NCBI RefSeq assembly: GCF_031195445.1
Contig: NZ_CP133480.1
Location: 3,712,501-3,776,500 of the forward strand
DNA: 64,000 nucleotides
From: Acuticoccus sp. MNP-M23
GTDB taxonomy: Bacteria; Pseudomonadota; Alphaproteobacteria; Rhizobiales; Amorphaceae
Direction of reading: 5' to 3'
Shown here: positions 8,937 to 17,671 of the stretch, piece by piece
Layout of the letters: the number at the start of each line of letters is the position of its first letter
Position numbering within the stretch: the stretch's first letter is position 1
Program-made: the position numbers and the translations under genes
Notes under the pieces: generated by a model
The model's input: only the letters and a program-made list of their open reading frames with translations
Told to the model about the DNA's origin: nothing
Database searches by the model: none

Positions 8937-9866
8937 TTACTGGAAGAGCTGAAGAATGCTCTGGGCCGAGGTGTTGGCGATGGCGAGCGACTGGACGGAC
9001 AGCTGCTGCTGGGTTTGAAGCGCTCGCAGCCGGGTCGATTCCTCTTCCATGTTGGCATCCACCAGGGCGCCAATGGCCCGCTCGTTGGAGTCCATCAGGA
9101 GTTCGACAAAGGACATTTGCGATTCAGCGCGGGCAAGGCCGACGCCCACGGCGTTCTGCGCGGTGATGATCTCGGTCAGTGCGTCGTCGACCAGCTCCAG
9201 CGTGTTTTCCAGAATGGTGAGGTCATCTGCTGAATCCGTCAGCGCGGAAATGTCGATGTTCAGGATCGACGTGGTGACCGCTGTGGCGGCGGCACCGATG
9301 GTGCGGTCGATATCGAGGATGCCGGTCGGTGTTGCGGCGCCATCGACAAGGTAGACCGCGGAAATGTCGAGGTTGATGGTGGAGATGGAAACCGTGCCGC
9401 CCTGGCGCTCGAATGAGGCGACGACGGACTTCGTCATGTTCTCTGTCGCGCTGTCGGCGATGGCCAGAAAATTTTGTTCGTTTATGACGGCCGCGTTCGC
9501 CTTGGTGCGCATATCGGTGAGGAGACCGGCAATCTCCTCCTGCACGTTCGAGCGGTTGATGCCGGGCTGCCGCGCGGAAACAAGGAGCTGTTTGACCTTG
9601 TCGACGCTGCTGCGCACCGTATCGAGACCGGCGTAGGCGACGTCGAACACCGAGCGGCCGAGCGCAATGGCATCGCGCACGGCACCCAGCGCATCGTTGT
9701 CGGAATTCGTGGTGGTTGCGATCGCCCAATAGGCGGCGCTGTCCTGCGCCTCCCGGATCCGCAGACCCGTCGACACCCGGTCATTGGTCTCGATCAGATC
9801 GGCCGTGATCTGATTGAGTGTCTGGAGTGCGACCATCGCTGAGACGTTGGTGAGAAGGCTCGTCAT
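8937..9866 (-). CDS. Flagellin (copy 1)
   Basis: 309 aa from ATG 9866, which gives the flagellin N terminus MTSLLTNVSAMVALQTL; a purine-rich AGAAAGAAAG precedes it. An upstream in-frame ATG at 10232 would add a spurious ~120 residue leader. The D0/D1 N-terminal helices (NDRVSTGLRIREAQDSAAYW) and C-terminal helices (LRALQTQQQLSVQSLAIAN, ending ILQLFQ) are complete, with a short central domain, typical of rhizobial flagellins. Exported unfolded and polymerised into the filament. The second flagellin gene, of exactly the same length, lies 383 bases upstream on the same strand. The two differ throughout, most in the central part, so this is an older duplication. Confidence 0.95.
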   Translation of the reverse strand: MTSLLTNVSAMVALQTLNQITADLIETNDRVSTGLRIREAQDSAAYWAIATTTNSDNDALGAVRDAIALGRSVFDVAYAGLDTVRSSVDKVKQLLVSARQPGINRSNVQEEIAGLLTDMRTKANAAVINEQNFLAIADSATENMTKSVVASFERQGGTVSISTINLDISAVYLVDGAATPTGILDIDRTIGAAATAVTTSILNIDISALTDSADDLTILENTLELVDDALTEIITAQNAVGVGLARAESQMSFVELLMDSNERAIGALVDANMEEESTRLRALQTQQQLSVQSLAIANTSAQSILQLFQ

Positions 9867-9882
9867 CGTCTTTCTTTCTCTA

Positions 9883-9913
9883 AAACTGGGGTTGCCCGAA
9901 AGACATGCCGATG
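9883..9913 (-). promoter_or_regulatory. Shared flagellin leader motif, copy 1
   Basis: On the minus strand the 5' leader holds CATCGGCATGT (plus 9903-9913) and CCAGTTT (plus 9883-9889), both repeated exactly ahead of the other flagellin gene. They lie ~17-47 bases before the ATG, so probably within the mRNA leader. FlbT-type regulators act on flagellin leaders in related bacteria, and flbT is present at 30069-30680; a binding role here is inference. Confidence 0.35.
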
Positions 9914-10166
9914 GACGGCATTGCAGGACGGCATCATGCCTTTGGCGTTCCTGCCCCTTAAAATTCGGACACGGCGGGCACTCGCCCGACCAACCTGCGA
10001 CACACAAGCGGTATAACGATGTCAGCTTTGCTGAAGCTGTCGCGGCTCGATATCTGGCATAACCAAACTGATGGTACGGTGCAGATCCGGCGTGAGCCCT
10101 TCGGCGGGATCGCCCGGCGATCGGAGGGGGTGGTCCGCGCAAGCCAGCTCGCGTTGCGGGCGGACG

Positions 10167-10200
10167 AAAAAAAAGGCCGTGCTGTAAAGCACGGCCTTTT
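10167..10200 (-). terminator. Rho-independent terminator of flagellin copy 2
   Basis: Nine-base perfect stem (ggccgtgct at 10175-10183, agcacggcc at 10188-10196) with a GTAA/TTAC loop. On the minus strand it is followed by eight T residues (plus-strand A run 10167-10174). It sits about 50 bases past the flagellin stop at 10250 and would end that transcript before the next flagellin gene. A second 8 bp stem (10210-10217 with 10222-10229) lies between the stop codon and the terminator. Confidence 0.9.
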
Positions 10201-10249
10201 CCAGAGAAGAACGGCGCCGAAGCGCCGTTCAAAGGGTCAGGAGTCCGTC

Positions 10250-11179
10250 TTACCGGAAGAGGGCAAGAACGTTCTGAGCGGAGGCGTTCGCAATCGAGAG
10301 GGATTCGACGGCGAGCTGCTGCTGTGTCTGCAACGCCCTCAGCTTGGTGGATTCTTCTTCCATGTTGGCGTCGATCAGCGCGCCAACGGCACGTTCGTTG
10401 GCGTCCATCAGCGCGTTCACGAACGTCTCCTGGGTTTCCGCCCGGGCAAGGTTCACACCCACGTTGTTCTGCGCCGTGGTCACCTCGATAAGCGCGGTGT
10501 CGATCAGGGTGATGGAGTGCTCGAGGATCGTGAGATCATCGGCCGAGTCGGTCAACGCGCTGATGTCGACGGTGAGCGCGGTGGACGTCAGTGCGGTGGT
10601 GGCAGCGCCGTAGGTGCGATCCTGGTCCAGGATACCGGTCGGCGTGGCATTGCCGTCCGTCAGGTAGACAGCGCTGATGTCGAGGTCGATGGTGGAGATC
10701 GACACGCCGGTGGCCGAGCGGGTGAAGCCGGCAACCACGGCCTTCGTGGTGTTCTCGGTCGCGCTGTCGGCGATCGCGAGGAAGTTCTGCTCGTTCATGA
10801 CCGAGGCGTTGGCCTTGTTGGTCATGTCCGCCTGAAGGCCGGCGATCTGCGTCTGAACGTTGACGCGGTCAACGCCGGGCTGGCGGGCGGAAACGATCAG
10901 TTCCTTGATCGTCTGCAGGTTTTCGCGAACCGCGTCGAGACCGGCGTAGGTCACGTCGAGGGTCGAGCGACCGATGGCCAGGGCGTCCTTCACGGAAGCC
11001 ATGGCATCGTTGTCGGACTGCGTGGTGGTGGCAATCGCCCAGTAGGCGGCGCTGTCCTGCGCTTCGCGGATCTTGAGACCCGTGGAGACGCGGTTGTTCG
11101 ACTCGTTCAGCTGCATGTTGATGCTGTTGAGAGTCGACAGCGCAACCATTGCAGCGGAGTTCGTGAGAAGGCTCGTCAT
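10250..11179 (-). CDS. Flagellin (copy 2)
   Basis: 309 aa from ATG 11179, with AAGGAAA placed 8 bases upstream; a start at 11203 would add only MYCVRKST. N-terminal helices read MTSLLTNSAAMVALSTLNS and STGLKIREAQDSAAYW; the C terminus ends with SIANASAQNVLALFR. It forms the filament together with the copy at 8937-9866. It is followed by a strong terminator and preceded by a leader that shares two motifs with its paralogue, so each flagellin seems to have its own transcript. Which copy is the major one cannot be told from sequence. Confidence 0.95.
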   Translation of the reverse strand: MTSLLTNSAAMVALSTLNSINMQLNESNNRVSTGLKIREAQDSAAYWAIATTTQSDNDAMASVKDALAIGRSTLDVTYAGLDAVRENLQTIKELIVSARQPGVDRVNVQTQIAGLQADMTNKANASVMNEQNFLAIADSATENTTKAVVAGFTRSATGVSISTIDLDISAVYLTDGNATPTGILDQDRTYGAATTALTSTALTVDISALTDSADDLTILEHSITLIDTALIEVTTAQNNVGVNLARAETQETFVNALMDANERAVGALIDANMEEESTKLRALQTQQQLAVESLSIANASAQNVLALFR

Positions 11180-11201
11180 CGTTGATTTCCTTACGCAATA
11201 C

Positions 11202-11221
11202 AAACTGGAAACATGCCGATG
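11202..11221 (-). promoter_or_regulatory. Shared flagellin leader motif, copy 2
   Basis: Same two words as ahead of the other flagellin (aaactgg at 11202-11208 and acatgccgatg at 11211-11221 on the plus strand), here only two bases apart instead of thirteen. About 65 bases further upstream on the minus strand a GGCGATAAG resembles the -10 box of flagellar sigma-28 promoters, but no convincing -35 partner was found. Confidence 0.35.
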
Positions 11222-11351
11222 AAGGCTGAAACAACTTGGGCTTCATGCCGTTGGCGCGGAAGAGTTCGTCGCGCCAAGTGCCTCGGACACCCTTATCGCC
11301 GAAATGGCTTGGCCCTGGCTTGCGAGAATCCGCGAAGCCGGTGCGGCTCCC

Positions 11352-12107
11352 TCAGCTGAAGGAGCCCACCAGGGAGCCGACCAGAAGGTTCCACCCGTCA
11401 ATCAGTACAAAAAACAGCACCTTGAACGGCAGTGCGATGATTGTGGGCGGCATCATCATCATGCCCATGGACATGATCAGCGTGGCGACAATGAGGTCGA
11501 TCACCAGGAAGGGCAGGAGGATGAGGAAGCCGATCTCGAATCCCCGCCGCAGCTCGGAAATCATGAAGGCCGGGATCAGCATCCTGAGCTCCACCGTCTC
11601 TTCCTGCGCCGGATCGATGCCGGCGAGATCGGCAAAAAGCTCCAGATCACGCGGACGTACATGGTCGAGCATGAACTGGCGGAAGGGTTCGGTGACCCGC
11701 GTGTAGGCCTCTTCCTCACTGATTTCATTGGCCGTCAGAGGCTCGACACCATCGCGCCAGGCGCGGTCGAACGTCGGACCCATCACATAGAACGTCATGA
11801 ACAGCGCAAGCGAGATCATCACGATGTTGGCCGGCGTCGTCTGCAGCCCGAGCCCGGCGCGCAGGAATGACAGCGCGACGATGATCCGGGTGAAGCTTGT
11901 CACCATGATGAGGAGGCCAGGGGCCAGCGACAGGATGGTGATCAGCGCGATGAACTGGACAATCCGCCCGCTTGCCGAGCCTTCCCCGGCGGGAAGGAGT
12001 GCCGACAGGTCGACGCCGCCGACATTTTGCGCCAGCGCCGGGGTGCCCGGGAACAACATGGTTCCGGCGGCGAGGAGCGCCAGAGTGGGGCCGGGGCGAG
12101 CAATCAT
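11352..12107 (-). CDS. fliP: Flagellar export gate protein FliP
   Basis: 251 aa from ATG 12107, which overlaps the fliL stop by 4 bases; the longer in-frame start at 12338 lies inside fliL and is rejected. A signal peptide (LALLAAGTMLFPGTPALAQ) is followed by the FliP core motifs: MVTSFTRIIVALSFLRAGLG, LALFMTFYVMGP, MLIPAFMISELRRGFEIGF, LPFLVIDLIVATLIMSMGMM and PFKVLFFVLIDGWNLL. FliP forms, with FliQ (31092) and FliR (33661), the membrane export gate inside the MS ring. It is the last gene of the flgB-to-fliP operon. Confidence 0.97.
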   Translation of the reverse strand: MIARPGPTLALLAAGTMLFPGTPALAQNVGGVDLSALLPAGEGSASGRIVQFIALITILSLAPGLLIMVTSFTRIIVALSFLRAGLGLQTTPANIVMISLALFMTFYVMGPTFDRAWRDGVEPLTANEISEEEAYTRVTEPFRQFMLDHVRPRDLELFADLAGIDPAQEETVELRMLIPAFMISELRRGFEIGFLILLPFLVIDLIVATLIMSMGMMMMPPTIIALPFKVLFFVLIDGWNLLVGSLVGSFS

Positions 12108-12616
12108 TGCAGCACCATGGACTTGATGATGAGTTCCTGAACGAGACCGTTGCTGAGGAGGCGGGCCCGTTCGTTGAGATCGGCGCGCAGATGGTTGAGA
12201 GCGCCGGCGCCCTGAAGCTCGCCAAGGGTGAGCGTGCGCACGTAGCCCAGCACCGTCTGCGCAAGCTCTGCCTTCAGGCGCGAGACATCCTCGACATTGT
12301 CCTTGTCGAAGACCATCGAGGATTCGATCCGGATCCACGTGGTTGCAGGGTTGGCAAGGTTGGAGATGATCGGGTCAAGGTCGGTGACAGTGCTGGTTTC
12401 GCTCCAGGCCAGCGCTTCCGGCACCTTCTCCGGCGCTTCGTTGGCCTTTTTGGTGATGACCGCGGCCAGGTTGTCCACCTGCATGAAGGCGACGCCGGCG
12501 CCGGCGCCGCCGCCCAGCACGGTGAGGGCCACAATGGCGACGATCAGCCCGCCTTTTCCGGATTTTGGCGTCGCGGCCGCTGGCGCCGCATCGTTATCCT
12601 GGGTGACATCGCTCAT
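12104..12616 (-). CDS. fliL: Flagellar basal body-associated protein FliL
   Basis: 170 aa. A disordered N terminus precedes one transmembrane helix (GLIVAIVALTVLGGGAGAGVAFM) and a periplasmic FliL domain with the usual pattern of a central strand (TWIRIESSMVFD) and C-terminal helices ending LVQELIIKSMVLQ. FliL forms a ring around the stator and affects torque and stator stability. It overlaps flgH by one base (TGATG) and fliP by four. A second FliL-like protein is encoded at 35635-36168. Confidence 0.9.
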   Translation of the reverse strand: MSDVTQDNDAAPAAATPKSGKGGLIVAIVALTVLGGGAGAGVAFMQVDNLAAVITKKANEAPEKVPEALAWSETSTVTDLDPIISNLANPATTWIRIESSMVFDKDNVEDVSRLKAELAQTVLGYVRTLTLGELQGAGALNHLRADLNERARLLSNGLVQELIIKSMVLQ

Positions 12617-13332
12617 CAGAAGGGCACCACGCGGTCGTAGAGCTGCTGGCCCCAGTTGGGAGACTGCACTTCGCTGGAGCGGCCGCGGCCACCGTAGGAA
12701 ATGCGGGCCTCGGCAATTTTCTCGTAGCTGACGGTGTTGGCTCTGGTGACGTCGAGCGGATTGACGATGCCCTTCAGCTGGAGAACACGCACCTCGGCGT
12801 TGACGCGGATTTCCTGCGTGCCGGATATGATGAGGTTGCCATTGGCCAGCACCTCGGTGACGATCACCGCCACTTGCAGGCGAAGGCGCTCGGACCGGTC
12901 GATGGCGCCCGAGCCGCGGTAGCGCGAGCTGGAATCGATACCCAGCTCCCCGTCAGCCTCGGCGGAATTGGCCGGACCATCGAAGCCCTGGCCGGCCCCC
13001 GCAATGCCGAAGCCAAAATCAGTGCGCGACTCCCGCTCGCGCTCGCTTTCGTTGTCGAACTGGGCCTGGTCATCGAGCTCGATGACCACGGTCAGGACGT
13101 CGCCGACATTGCCGGCGCGCACGTCGGTGAGGAGGTCGCGGCTCTGGCGGCCATAAAGGGAGCCGGCGTCGGACATGTTGAGGGGGACCGCAGACGGAAT
13201 AGCGGTGCGCGTGACGGCGAGACCCTCGCCAATGGGGGTGAGCGCCGGAACGCCGAAGGGCTGGCCTTCGGCGCAGGCGGCAAGAGCCAGCGGCACTGCG
13301 AGGATTGCGAGCGGGCGCGCACTCATGCTCAA
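12616..13332 (-). CDS. flgH: Flagellar L-ring lipoprotein FlgH
   Basis: 238 aa. The N-terminal signal ends in a lipobox (LALAAC), so it is an outer-membrane lipoprotein. Conserved parts include SLYGRQSRDLLTDVRAGNVGDVLTVVIELDD, GSGAIDRSERLRLQVAVIVTEVLANGNLIISGTQE and NPLDVTRANTVSYEKIAEARISYGGRGR. It forms the bushing in the outer membrane around the rod, next to the FlgI P ring. ATG overlap with motE upstream and fliL downstream shows translational coupling. Length is normal for the family. Confidence 0.96.
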   Translation of the reverse strand: MSMSARPLAILAVPLALAACAEGQPFGVPALTPIGEGLAVTRTAIPSAVPLNMSDAGSLYGRQSRDLLTDVRAGNVGDVLTVVIELDDQAQFDNESERERESRTDFGFGIAGAGQGFDGPANSAEADGELGIDSSSRYRGSGAIDRSERLRLQVAVIVTEVLANGNLIISGTQEIRVNAEVRVLQLKGIVNPLDVTRANTVSYEKIAEARISYGGRGRSSEVQSPNWGQQLYDRVVPF

Positions 13333-13904
13333 GCGCCCCTGCCGTCTTTGCCCCGGCCGAGGGTGGCCATGATGGTGGCAAGGCGGGCCGCCTTTTCGGT
13401 CTCCATCTCGTTGAGGACCGAGCTTGCGTTGCGCGGGGTCAGCTGGGCGACGATGGCGGCGGCGGTGAATTCGTCCATCACCGCAAGCTGGGCCGAGGCA
13501 GCATCCGGGCGCATGCCCGAATAGATCGACACCAGGCTCTCCTGCGCACGTTGCAGAAACTCCTCACGCCGCTCCAGCCAGTTCTGGTACTCGGTGCGCT
13601 TTTCCTCCAGCGCATTCAGCCGCGCCTCAACCTCTTCTTCAAGTACCTTCAGCGTTTGCGCCTTGCGGGCAAAACGAGCATCGGACGCCTCGTCCGCAAG
13701 GTTGGTGCAATAGGCAAGGGCCGTGTCGACGCCGTCCGGCGGCGTGGCAGCCTCCTGTCCGCGCGCAGTGGTCGCGGCCAGGGCGCCGGCGGCCAGAACG
13801 GCAACCGCGAGGACGATGCGGCGCGCGTGAGGCGGACGGGGATAGCGCGGCGGCTGCGGACGCTCGCGCGGCGGGGAGGGAGATGTTGCGGGACAGGGTG
13901 TCAT
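13329..13904 (-). CDS. motE: MotE-like flagellar protein
   Basis: 191 aa. A signal peptide (RIVLAVAVLAAGALAATTARGQ) is followed by a coiled coil (LEEEVEARLNALEEKRTEYQNWLERREEFLQ) and a C-terminal region with IYSGMRPDAASAQLAVMDEFTAAAIVAQL, the pattern of the MgtE N-terminal/MotE family. In rhizobia MotE is a periplasmic chaperone needed for MotC folding and motor function, encoded between flgI and flgH exactly as here. It overlaps both neighbours by 4 bases. Its presence agrees with the motC gene at 1203-4622. Confidence 0.85.
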   Translation of the reverse strand: MTPCPATSPSPPRERPQPPRYPRPPHARRIVLAVAVLAAGALAATTARGQEAATPPDGVDTALAYCTNLADEASDARFARKAQTLKVLEEEVEARLNALEEKRTEYQNWLERREEFLQRAQESLVSIYSGMRPDAASAQLAVMDEFTAAAIVAQLTPRNASSVLNEMETEKAARLATIMATLGRGKDGRGA

Positions 13905-15025
13905 TGTACGAGGAGCTCCGCTTGAAGGGCGCCGGCCGTCTTGATGGTTTGAAGGATCGAGATGATGTCGGTGGGCGTCAGGCCGATCCGGTTGAGGCCG
14001 TGAACGAGGGTCTGCAGATCGGTGCCCTGGACGATGGCAAGCTTGCCGCCGGTCTCGTCTGCGCCCACCGCGGTGAGCGGGACGATGGCCGTTTCGCCAT
14101 AGGAGAATGGATCGGGCTGCACCACTTCCGGCTGTTCGGTCACGCGAAGGGTGATGTTGCCGTGGGCAAGGGCAACGGTTGACACGCGGACATTCTGGCC
14201 GATGACGACGGTGCCGGTTCTCTGATCCACCACAACACGGGCCGCAATGTCAGGCGTGACCGGGATCTGGCCGATTTCGGCGAGGAATCTCGTGGCGCCG
14301 ACGGCACCGGGGCGCGTGATTTCCACTGAACGCAGGTTGCGCTCTGCGGCAAGGCGCTTGCCCCAGCGGCGCTGCGTATACTCGTTCACGGCATCGGCAA
14401 TCAGCGCGGCGGTGCGATAGTCCGGGTTGTTGAGTTCCAGCACCACCTGTTCGAGGCCTTGCATGGAACCCGGCACGCGCCGTTCCACCAGGGCGCCGTT
14501 GGGGATCCGGCCGCCGGTGGGAACGCCTTGCGTCAGCGCTGCAGCGTCCCCTTCGACGCTGAGGCCCGAAACCTGGATCGGCCCCTGTGCCACGGCGTAG
14601 ACCTTTCCATCGCCCCCGGTGAGGGGGGTCACCACAAGCGTGCCGCCCCGCAGCGAGGAAGCATCGCCGATGGAGCCGATCAGAACGTCAATCCGGGAAC
14701 CGACGCCCACGAAAGGCGGCAGGTCTGCGGTCACGGTCACCGCGGCGACGTTTCGCGCGCGAAGCGGCACGCCGCGCACGGCGACGCCCATCCGGTCGAG
14801 CATCGATTTCAACGCCTGCTCCGTAAACGGGGCGTTGCGCAAGGTGTCACCCGTGCCGGCAAGGCCGATGACGAGCCCGTAGCCGATCAGCTGGTTGTCG
14901 CGCACGCCCTGGACCGTGGTGATGTCCTTGATCCGGGCGGTTGGCTCGGACTGGGCGATGGCGGTCACCGAACCCAGAAGGCACGTTGCGGCCGCCACGA
15001 GATATGCAAGCCAGCGGCCCCTCAT
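13901..15025 (-). CDS. flgI: Flagellar P-ring protein FlgI
   Basis: 374 aa from ATG 15025, which has a signal peptide (YLVAAATCLLGSVTAIAQS) and overlaps the flgA stop by four bases. A longer frame reaching 15484 is a shadow over flgA. Typical motifs: ARIKDITTVQGVRDNQLIGYGLVIGLAGTGD, VTADLPPFVGVGSRIDVLIGSIGDASSLRGGTL, and the C-terminal GLNRIGLTPTDIISILQTIKTAGALQAELL. It assembles around the rod at the peptidoglycan layer with help from FlgA. Length is standard. Confidence 0.97.
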   Translation of the reverse strand: MRGRWLAYLVAAATCLLGSVTAIAQSEPTARIKDITTVQGVRDNQLIGYGLVIGLAGTGDTLRNAPFTEQALKSMLDRMGVAVRGVPLRARNVAAVTVTADLPPFVGVGSRIDVLIGSIGDASSLRGGTLVVTPLTGGDGKVYAVAQGPIQVSGLSVEGDAAALTQGVPTGGRIPNGALVERRVPGSMQGLEQVVLELNNPDYRTAALIADAVNEYTQRRWGKRLAAERNLRSVEITRPGAVGATRFLAEIGQIPVTPDIAARVVVDQRTGTVVIGQNVRVSTVALAHGNITLRVTEQPEVVQPDPFSYGETAIVPLTAVGADETGGKLAIVQGTDLQTLVHGLNRIGLTPTDIISILQTIKTAGALQAELLVQ

Positions 15026-15522
15026 GGCGTGCTCACCACAATTGCGCCGTCCGGGGAGACGACACCGGTGACGGTGCGGCCTGAATCCATGTTTCGTGCC
15101 TGGACGAGATCGCCGACGCCGCCGTCGGCCAGCGGCATGACGGTGGCGGTGATGGACAGGTTGCCGGTCCGGAACCGCGCTTCGGTGGGTTTGCCGCGCT
15201 TGACCACCTCGTGGGTCGTGAAAGCGGTGGCAGGGATGGGTTTGCCGGCGACGAGGGTGCGCCGCGCCGCCTTGCCGATGGCAATGGTGGGGTCGGTGAT
15301 GACCGAAAGCGGGCGGCCCGGGTCGTAGTAGAAGTGTTTTTCGGTGAGCATCTGCGCGGTGATGCGTTCGCCGCGCTCGATGGTGGCAGACGGTACCGGC
15401 AAGAGGCCGCCGGACTGGTCGGCAGCGTTGGCTGATGCGGCAGCAAGGGCTGCAAGCGCGAGCGCCGCCGCCCCTGCAAGGCACCGCGCGGCCGCAATGA
15501 TCGCGTTTCCACGCGCCGCCAT
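15022..15522 (-). CDS. flgA: P-ring assembly chaperone FlgA
   Basis: 166 aa with a signal peptide (LAGAAALALAALAAASANA). It has a SAF-like domain (ATIERGERITAQMLTEKHFY) and a C-terminal FlgA domain (GKPTEARFRTGNLSITATVMPLADGGVGDLVQARN). FlgA is a periplasmic chaperone for FlgI, its direct neighbour. It is short for the family, as often in alphaproteobacteria. It overlaps flgG by one base and flgI by four. Confidence 0.92.
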   Translation of the reverse strand: MAARGNAIIAAARCLAGAAALALAALAAASANAADQSGGLLPVPSATIERGERITAQMLTEKHFYYDPGRPLSVITDPTIAIGKAARRTLVAGKPIPATAFTTHEVVKRGKPTEARFRTGNLSITATVMPLADGGVGDLVQARNMDSGRTVTGVVSPDGAIVVSTP

Positions 15523-16310
15523 CAGCGGATGCCCTGGCTGACCACGCCGGCCATGTCGTCGGCAGCCTGGATGACCTTGGAGTTCATCTCGTAGGCGCGC
15601 TGCGCGGAAATAAGCTCGGTGATTTCCTTCACCGGGTCGACGTTGGAATCTTCAAGATACCCCTGGCGGACCGTGCCGCGCCCGTCGATGCCGGGAAAAT
15701 CTTCGTTGGCAGGGCCGGAGGCGGGCGTTTCGCGGAACAGATTGTCGCCCAGCTGCTCAAGCCCGGCCGGGTTGGCGAAGACCGAGAGCGACAGCTGACC
15801 CACAAGCTGAGGGTCGATCTGGCCCGGAAGTTCGGCGTAGATCTCGCCGCCCTGGTTGATCGTCACCTGACTGGCGTTTACCGGAATCTGCAGGCCGGGT
15901 TGCACTTCATAGCCGTCAAGGGTGATGAGCTCACCGTTGGGGCCAAGGTTGAAGGCGCCGTCGCGGGTGTAAAGGGTTTCACCCTCGGGGCCGGTGATCT
16001 GGAACATGCCGGCACCGTTGATGGCAAGGTCGAGCGGGTTGGATGTGCCGTTGAGCGGGCCCTGCTCGTGCAGGTTCCGCACAGCAATGGTGCGCACGCC
16101 AAGGCCGATGCGCACCCCTTCGGGCACCGGCAGTTCGCCGCCGCGGTTGGGCACGCCCTGCTGTCGGTCGACCTGGTAGAGAAGGTCGGCAAATTCGGCG
16201 CGGGCACGCTTGAAGCCGGTGGTGTTGATGTTCGCGACGTTGTTCGCAATCACCTCGAGGTTGGTCTGCTGGGCGCTCATGCCGGTGGCGGCGATCGCAA
16301 GGGCCTTCAT
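15522..16310 (-). CDS. flgG: Flagellar distal rod protein FlgG
   Basis: 262 aa, standard length. The N terminus carries the rod/hook signature ([20 protein letters not shown]), the middle has [10 protein letters not shown]-like [33 protein letters not shown], and the C terminus ends [20 protein letters not shown]. Builds the distal rod between the proximal rod and the hook. The ATG is preceded by GGAGAGCCC. A 74-base gap separates it from fliE upstream. Confidence 0.97.
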   Translation of the reverse strand: MKALAIAATGMSAQQTNLEVIANNVANINTTGFKRARAEFADLLYQVDRQQGVPNRGGELPVPEGVRIGLGVRTIAVRNLHEQGPLNGTSNPLDLAINGAGMFQITGPEGETLYTRDGAFNLGPNGELITLDGYEVQPGLQIPVNASQVTINQGGEIYAELPGQIDPQLVGQLSLSVFANPAGLEQLGDNLFRETPASGPANEDFPGIDGRGTVRQGYLEDSNVDPVKEITELISAQRAYEMNSKVIQAADDMAGVVSQGIR

Positions 16311-16384
16311 GGGCTCTCCTGTCAGGTGGGTAAATGACGCAGCTGGGGGCCTGGGCGAGAGATGACTGCCCGGTCGGGGCGCCC

Positions 16385-16675
16385 TCAGATCTGCATGCGG
16401 CTGATTTCCTGGTACGCGGCGACAACACGGTCACGCACCGCAATTGCAGCGCGCAGCTGCTCTTCGGCGGTCATCAGCGCCTGCACCACGTCCTGGACGG
16501 AGGTGTCGCCGCTGAGGCCGGAAATTGCCGCTGCCTCGCCGGCGCGCATGGAGTCGCGTGCAGCGCTGGCAACGTTGGCAAAGGTCTTGTCGAAGCCGGC
16601 GGAAGAGGGTGCGTTGACGCCTTCCACCGCACGGGGGGTCTCGAGGTCAGAGATGGCACCGACGGGATTCATCAT
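16385..16675 (-). CDS. fliE: Flagellar hook-basal body protein FliE
   Basis: 96 aa. The C-terminal ~50 residues carry the FliE pattern ([40 protein letters not shown]). FliE joins the MS ring and export gate to the proximal rod. The ATG overlaps the flgC stop by four bases, with GGAG six bases ahead. flgB-flgC-fliE is the classic proximal rod set. Confidence 0.95.
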   Translation of the reverse strand: MMNPVGAISDLETPRAVEGVNAPSSAGFDKTFANVASAARDSMRAGEAAAISGLSGDTSVQDVVQALMTAEEQLRAAIAVRDRVVAAYQEISRMQI

Positions 16676-17109
16676 GATCCGCTCCTCAATAGGTCGATCG
16701 TCATTGCAATCATCGAGCGGGCGCGTTTCATCATCTGGAGGTTGGCCTCATAGGAGAGGTTCGCCTCGCGCATGTCGGCCATTTCGATGAGAAGATTGAC
16801 GTTGGGAAGTTTCACGTCCCCATCGGCGTTGGCGGCCGGGTTGCCGGGATCGTGCTCCACGATGAACGGGGAATCGTCGAGGCCCGTCCGCTTCACGCGC
16901 ACGCTGAGTGCGCCGATATCCCGGTCGAGTTCGGCGGCGAAGACGGTGGTCTTGCGCTGGTAGGGGTCCGCGCCGGGGGTGCCGCCGGTGGACCTGGCAT
17001 TGGCGATGTTCTGGCTCACCGTTTTCAGGCGGAAACTCTGGGCTTCCATGCCGGCGCCGGCAAGGCGGGACACCATCGCGAGGGGATCGGCTGCGCTGGC
17101 ATAATTCAT
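16672..17109 (-). CDS. flgC: Flagellar proximal rod protein FlgC
   Basis: 145 aa. The N terminus has the rod signature [21 protein letters not shown] followed by [15 protein letters not shown], and the C terminus reads [36 protein letters not shown]. It is a structural subunit of the proximal rod, exported by the flagellar type III system. Overlaps flgB and fliE by four bases each. Confidence 0.96.
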   Translation of the reverse strand: MNYASAADPLAMVSRLAGAGMEAQSFRLKTVSQNIANARSTGGTPGADPYQRKTTVFAAELDRDIGALSVRVKRTGLDDSPFIVEHDPGNPAANADGDVKLPNVNLLIEMADMREANLSYEANLQMMKRARSMIAMTIDLLRSGS

Positions 17110-17525
17110 CGGAACGACACCGCCGACATCATCATCCGGTAGTAGGTGCCCATCACCGACACGGCGAGCTGATGGCCGCGGGCGGTCTCGTCCGCCTTCA
17201 TCAACTCAGCGTCCAGCGTGACGGTGTTGGCCGAGTGCTCGACGTCGAGGGCATCGGCTTCGCGCACCTCTTCGGCGCGCAGCGCAAGCTCGGGCACCGT
17301 CATGTGCTGCGGTGCGGTGGCGGCCATCTGCAAACGCTCGGTGAACGCCATGCCCGGCTTGAACGGCGCGATGTCGCGCGCCTTGTAGCCGGGCGTGTCG
17401 GCATTGGCGATGTTGCCGGCAATGGCGGCCTGCCGGGTGGAGGCCCAGTCGGCTCGCTTCGCAGCGAGCTGGGTAACGAAAAGTGGCGCGGTGGCGCCGA
17501 TAGCGGAGACATTTCCAACGGTCAT
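17106..17525 (-). CDS. flgB: Flagellar proximal rod protein FlgB
   Basis: 139 aa. It carries the rod motif [25 protein letters not shown] and the C-terminal helix ending [12 protein letters not shown]. First gene of the flgB-flgC-fliE-flgG-flgA-flgI-motE-flgH-fliL-fliP operon. The 146 bases upstream, before the flhB stop, hold a 7 bp hairpin (17637-17655) and are the likely site of a promoter or of flhB transcript processing. Confidence 0.96.
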   Translation of the reverse strand: MTVGNVSAIGATAPLFVTQLAAKRADWASTRQAAIAGNIANADTPGYKARDIAPFKPGMAFTERLQMAATAPQHMTVPELALRAEEVREADALDVEHSANTVTLDAELMKADETARGHQLAVSVMGTYYRMMMSAVSFR

Positions 17526-17671
17526 GTCGGCCCTCTATGAAGAAGCATGGCTCGGACAGACCCAACCTACCGGTGGCGGCTTGTCCGGGGCTGGAAGTGA
17601 AAAACTGCTATGCTGCAATGCGGTGGTTGCAGTCCGGCGCGGTGTGAAACCGCGCACGGGACGGGCTCCGG

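Noticed and set aside
8937-10232. Flagellin copy 1 with ~120 extra N-terminal residues
   Set aside because: Flagellins begin at MTSLLTN; the extension passes through the leader region and has no conserved part.
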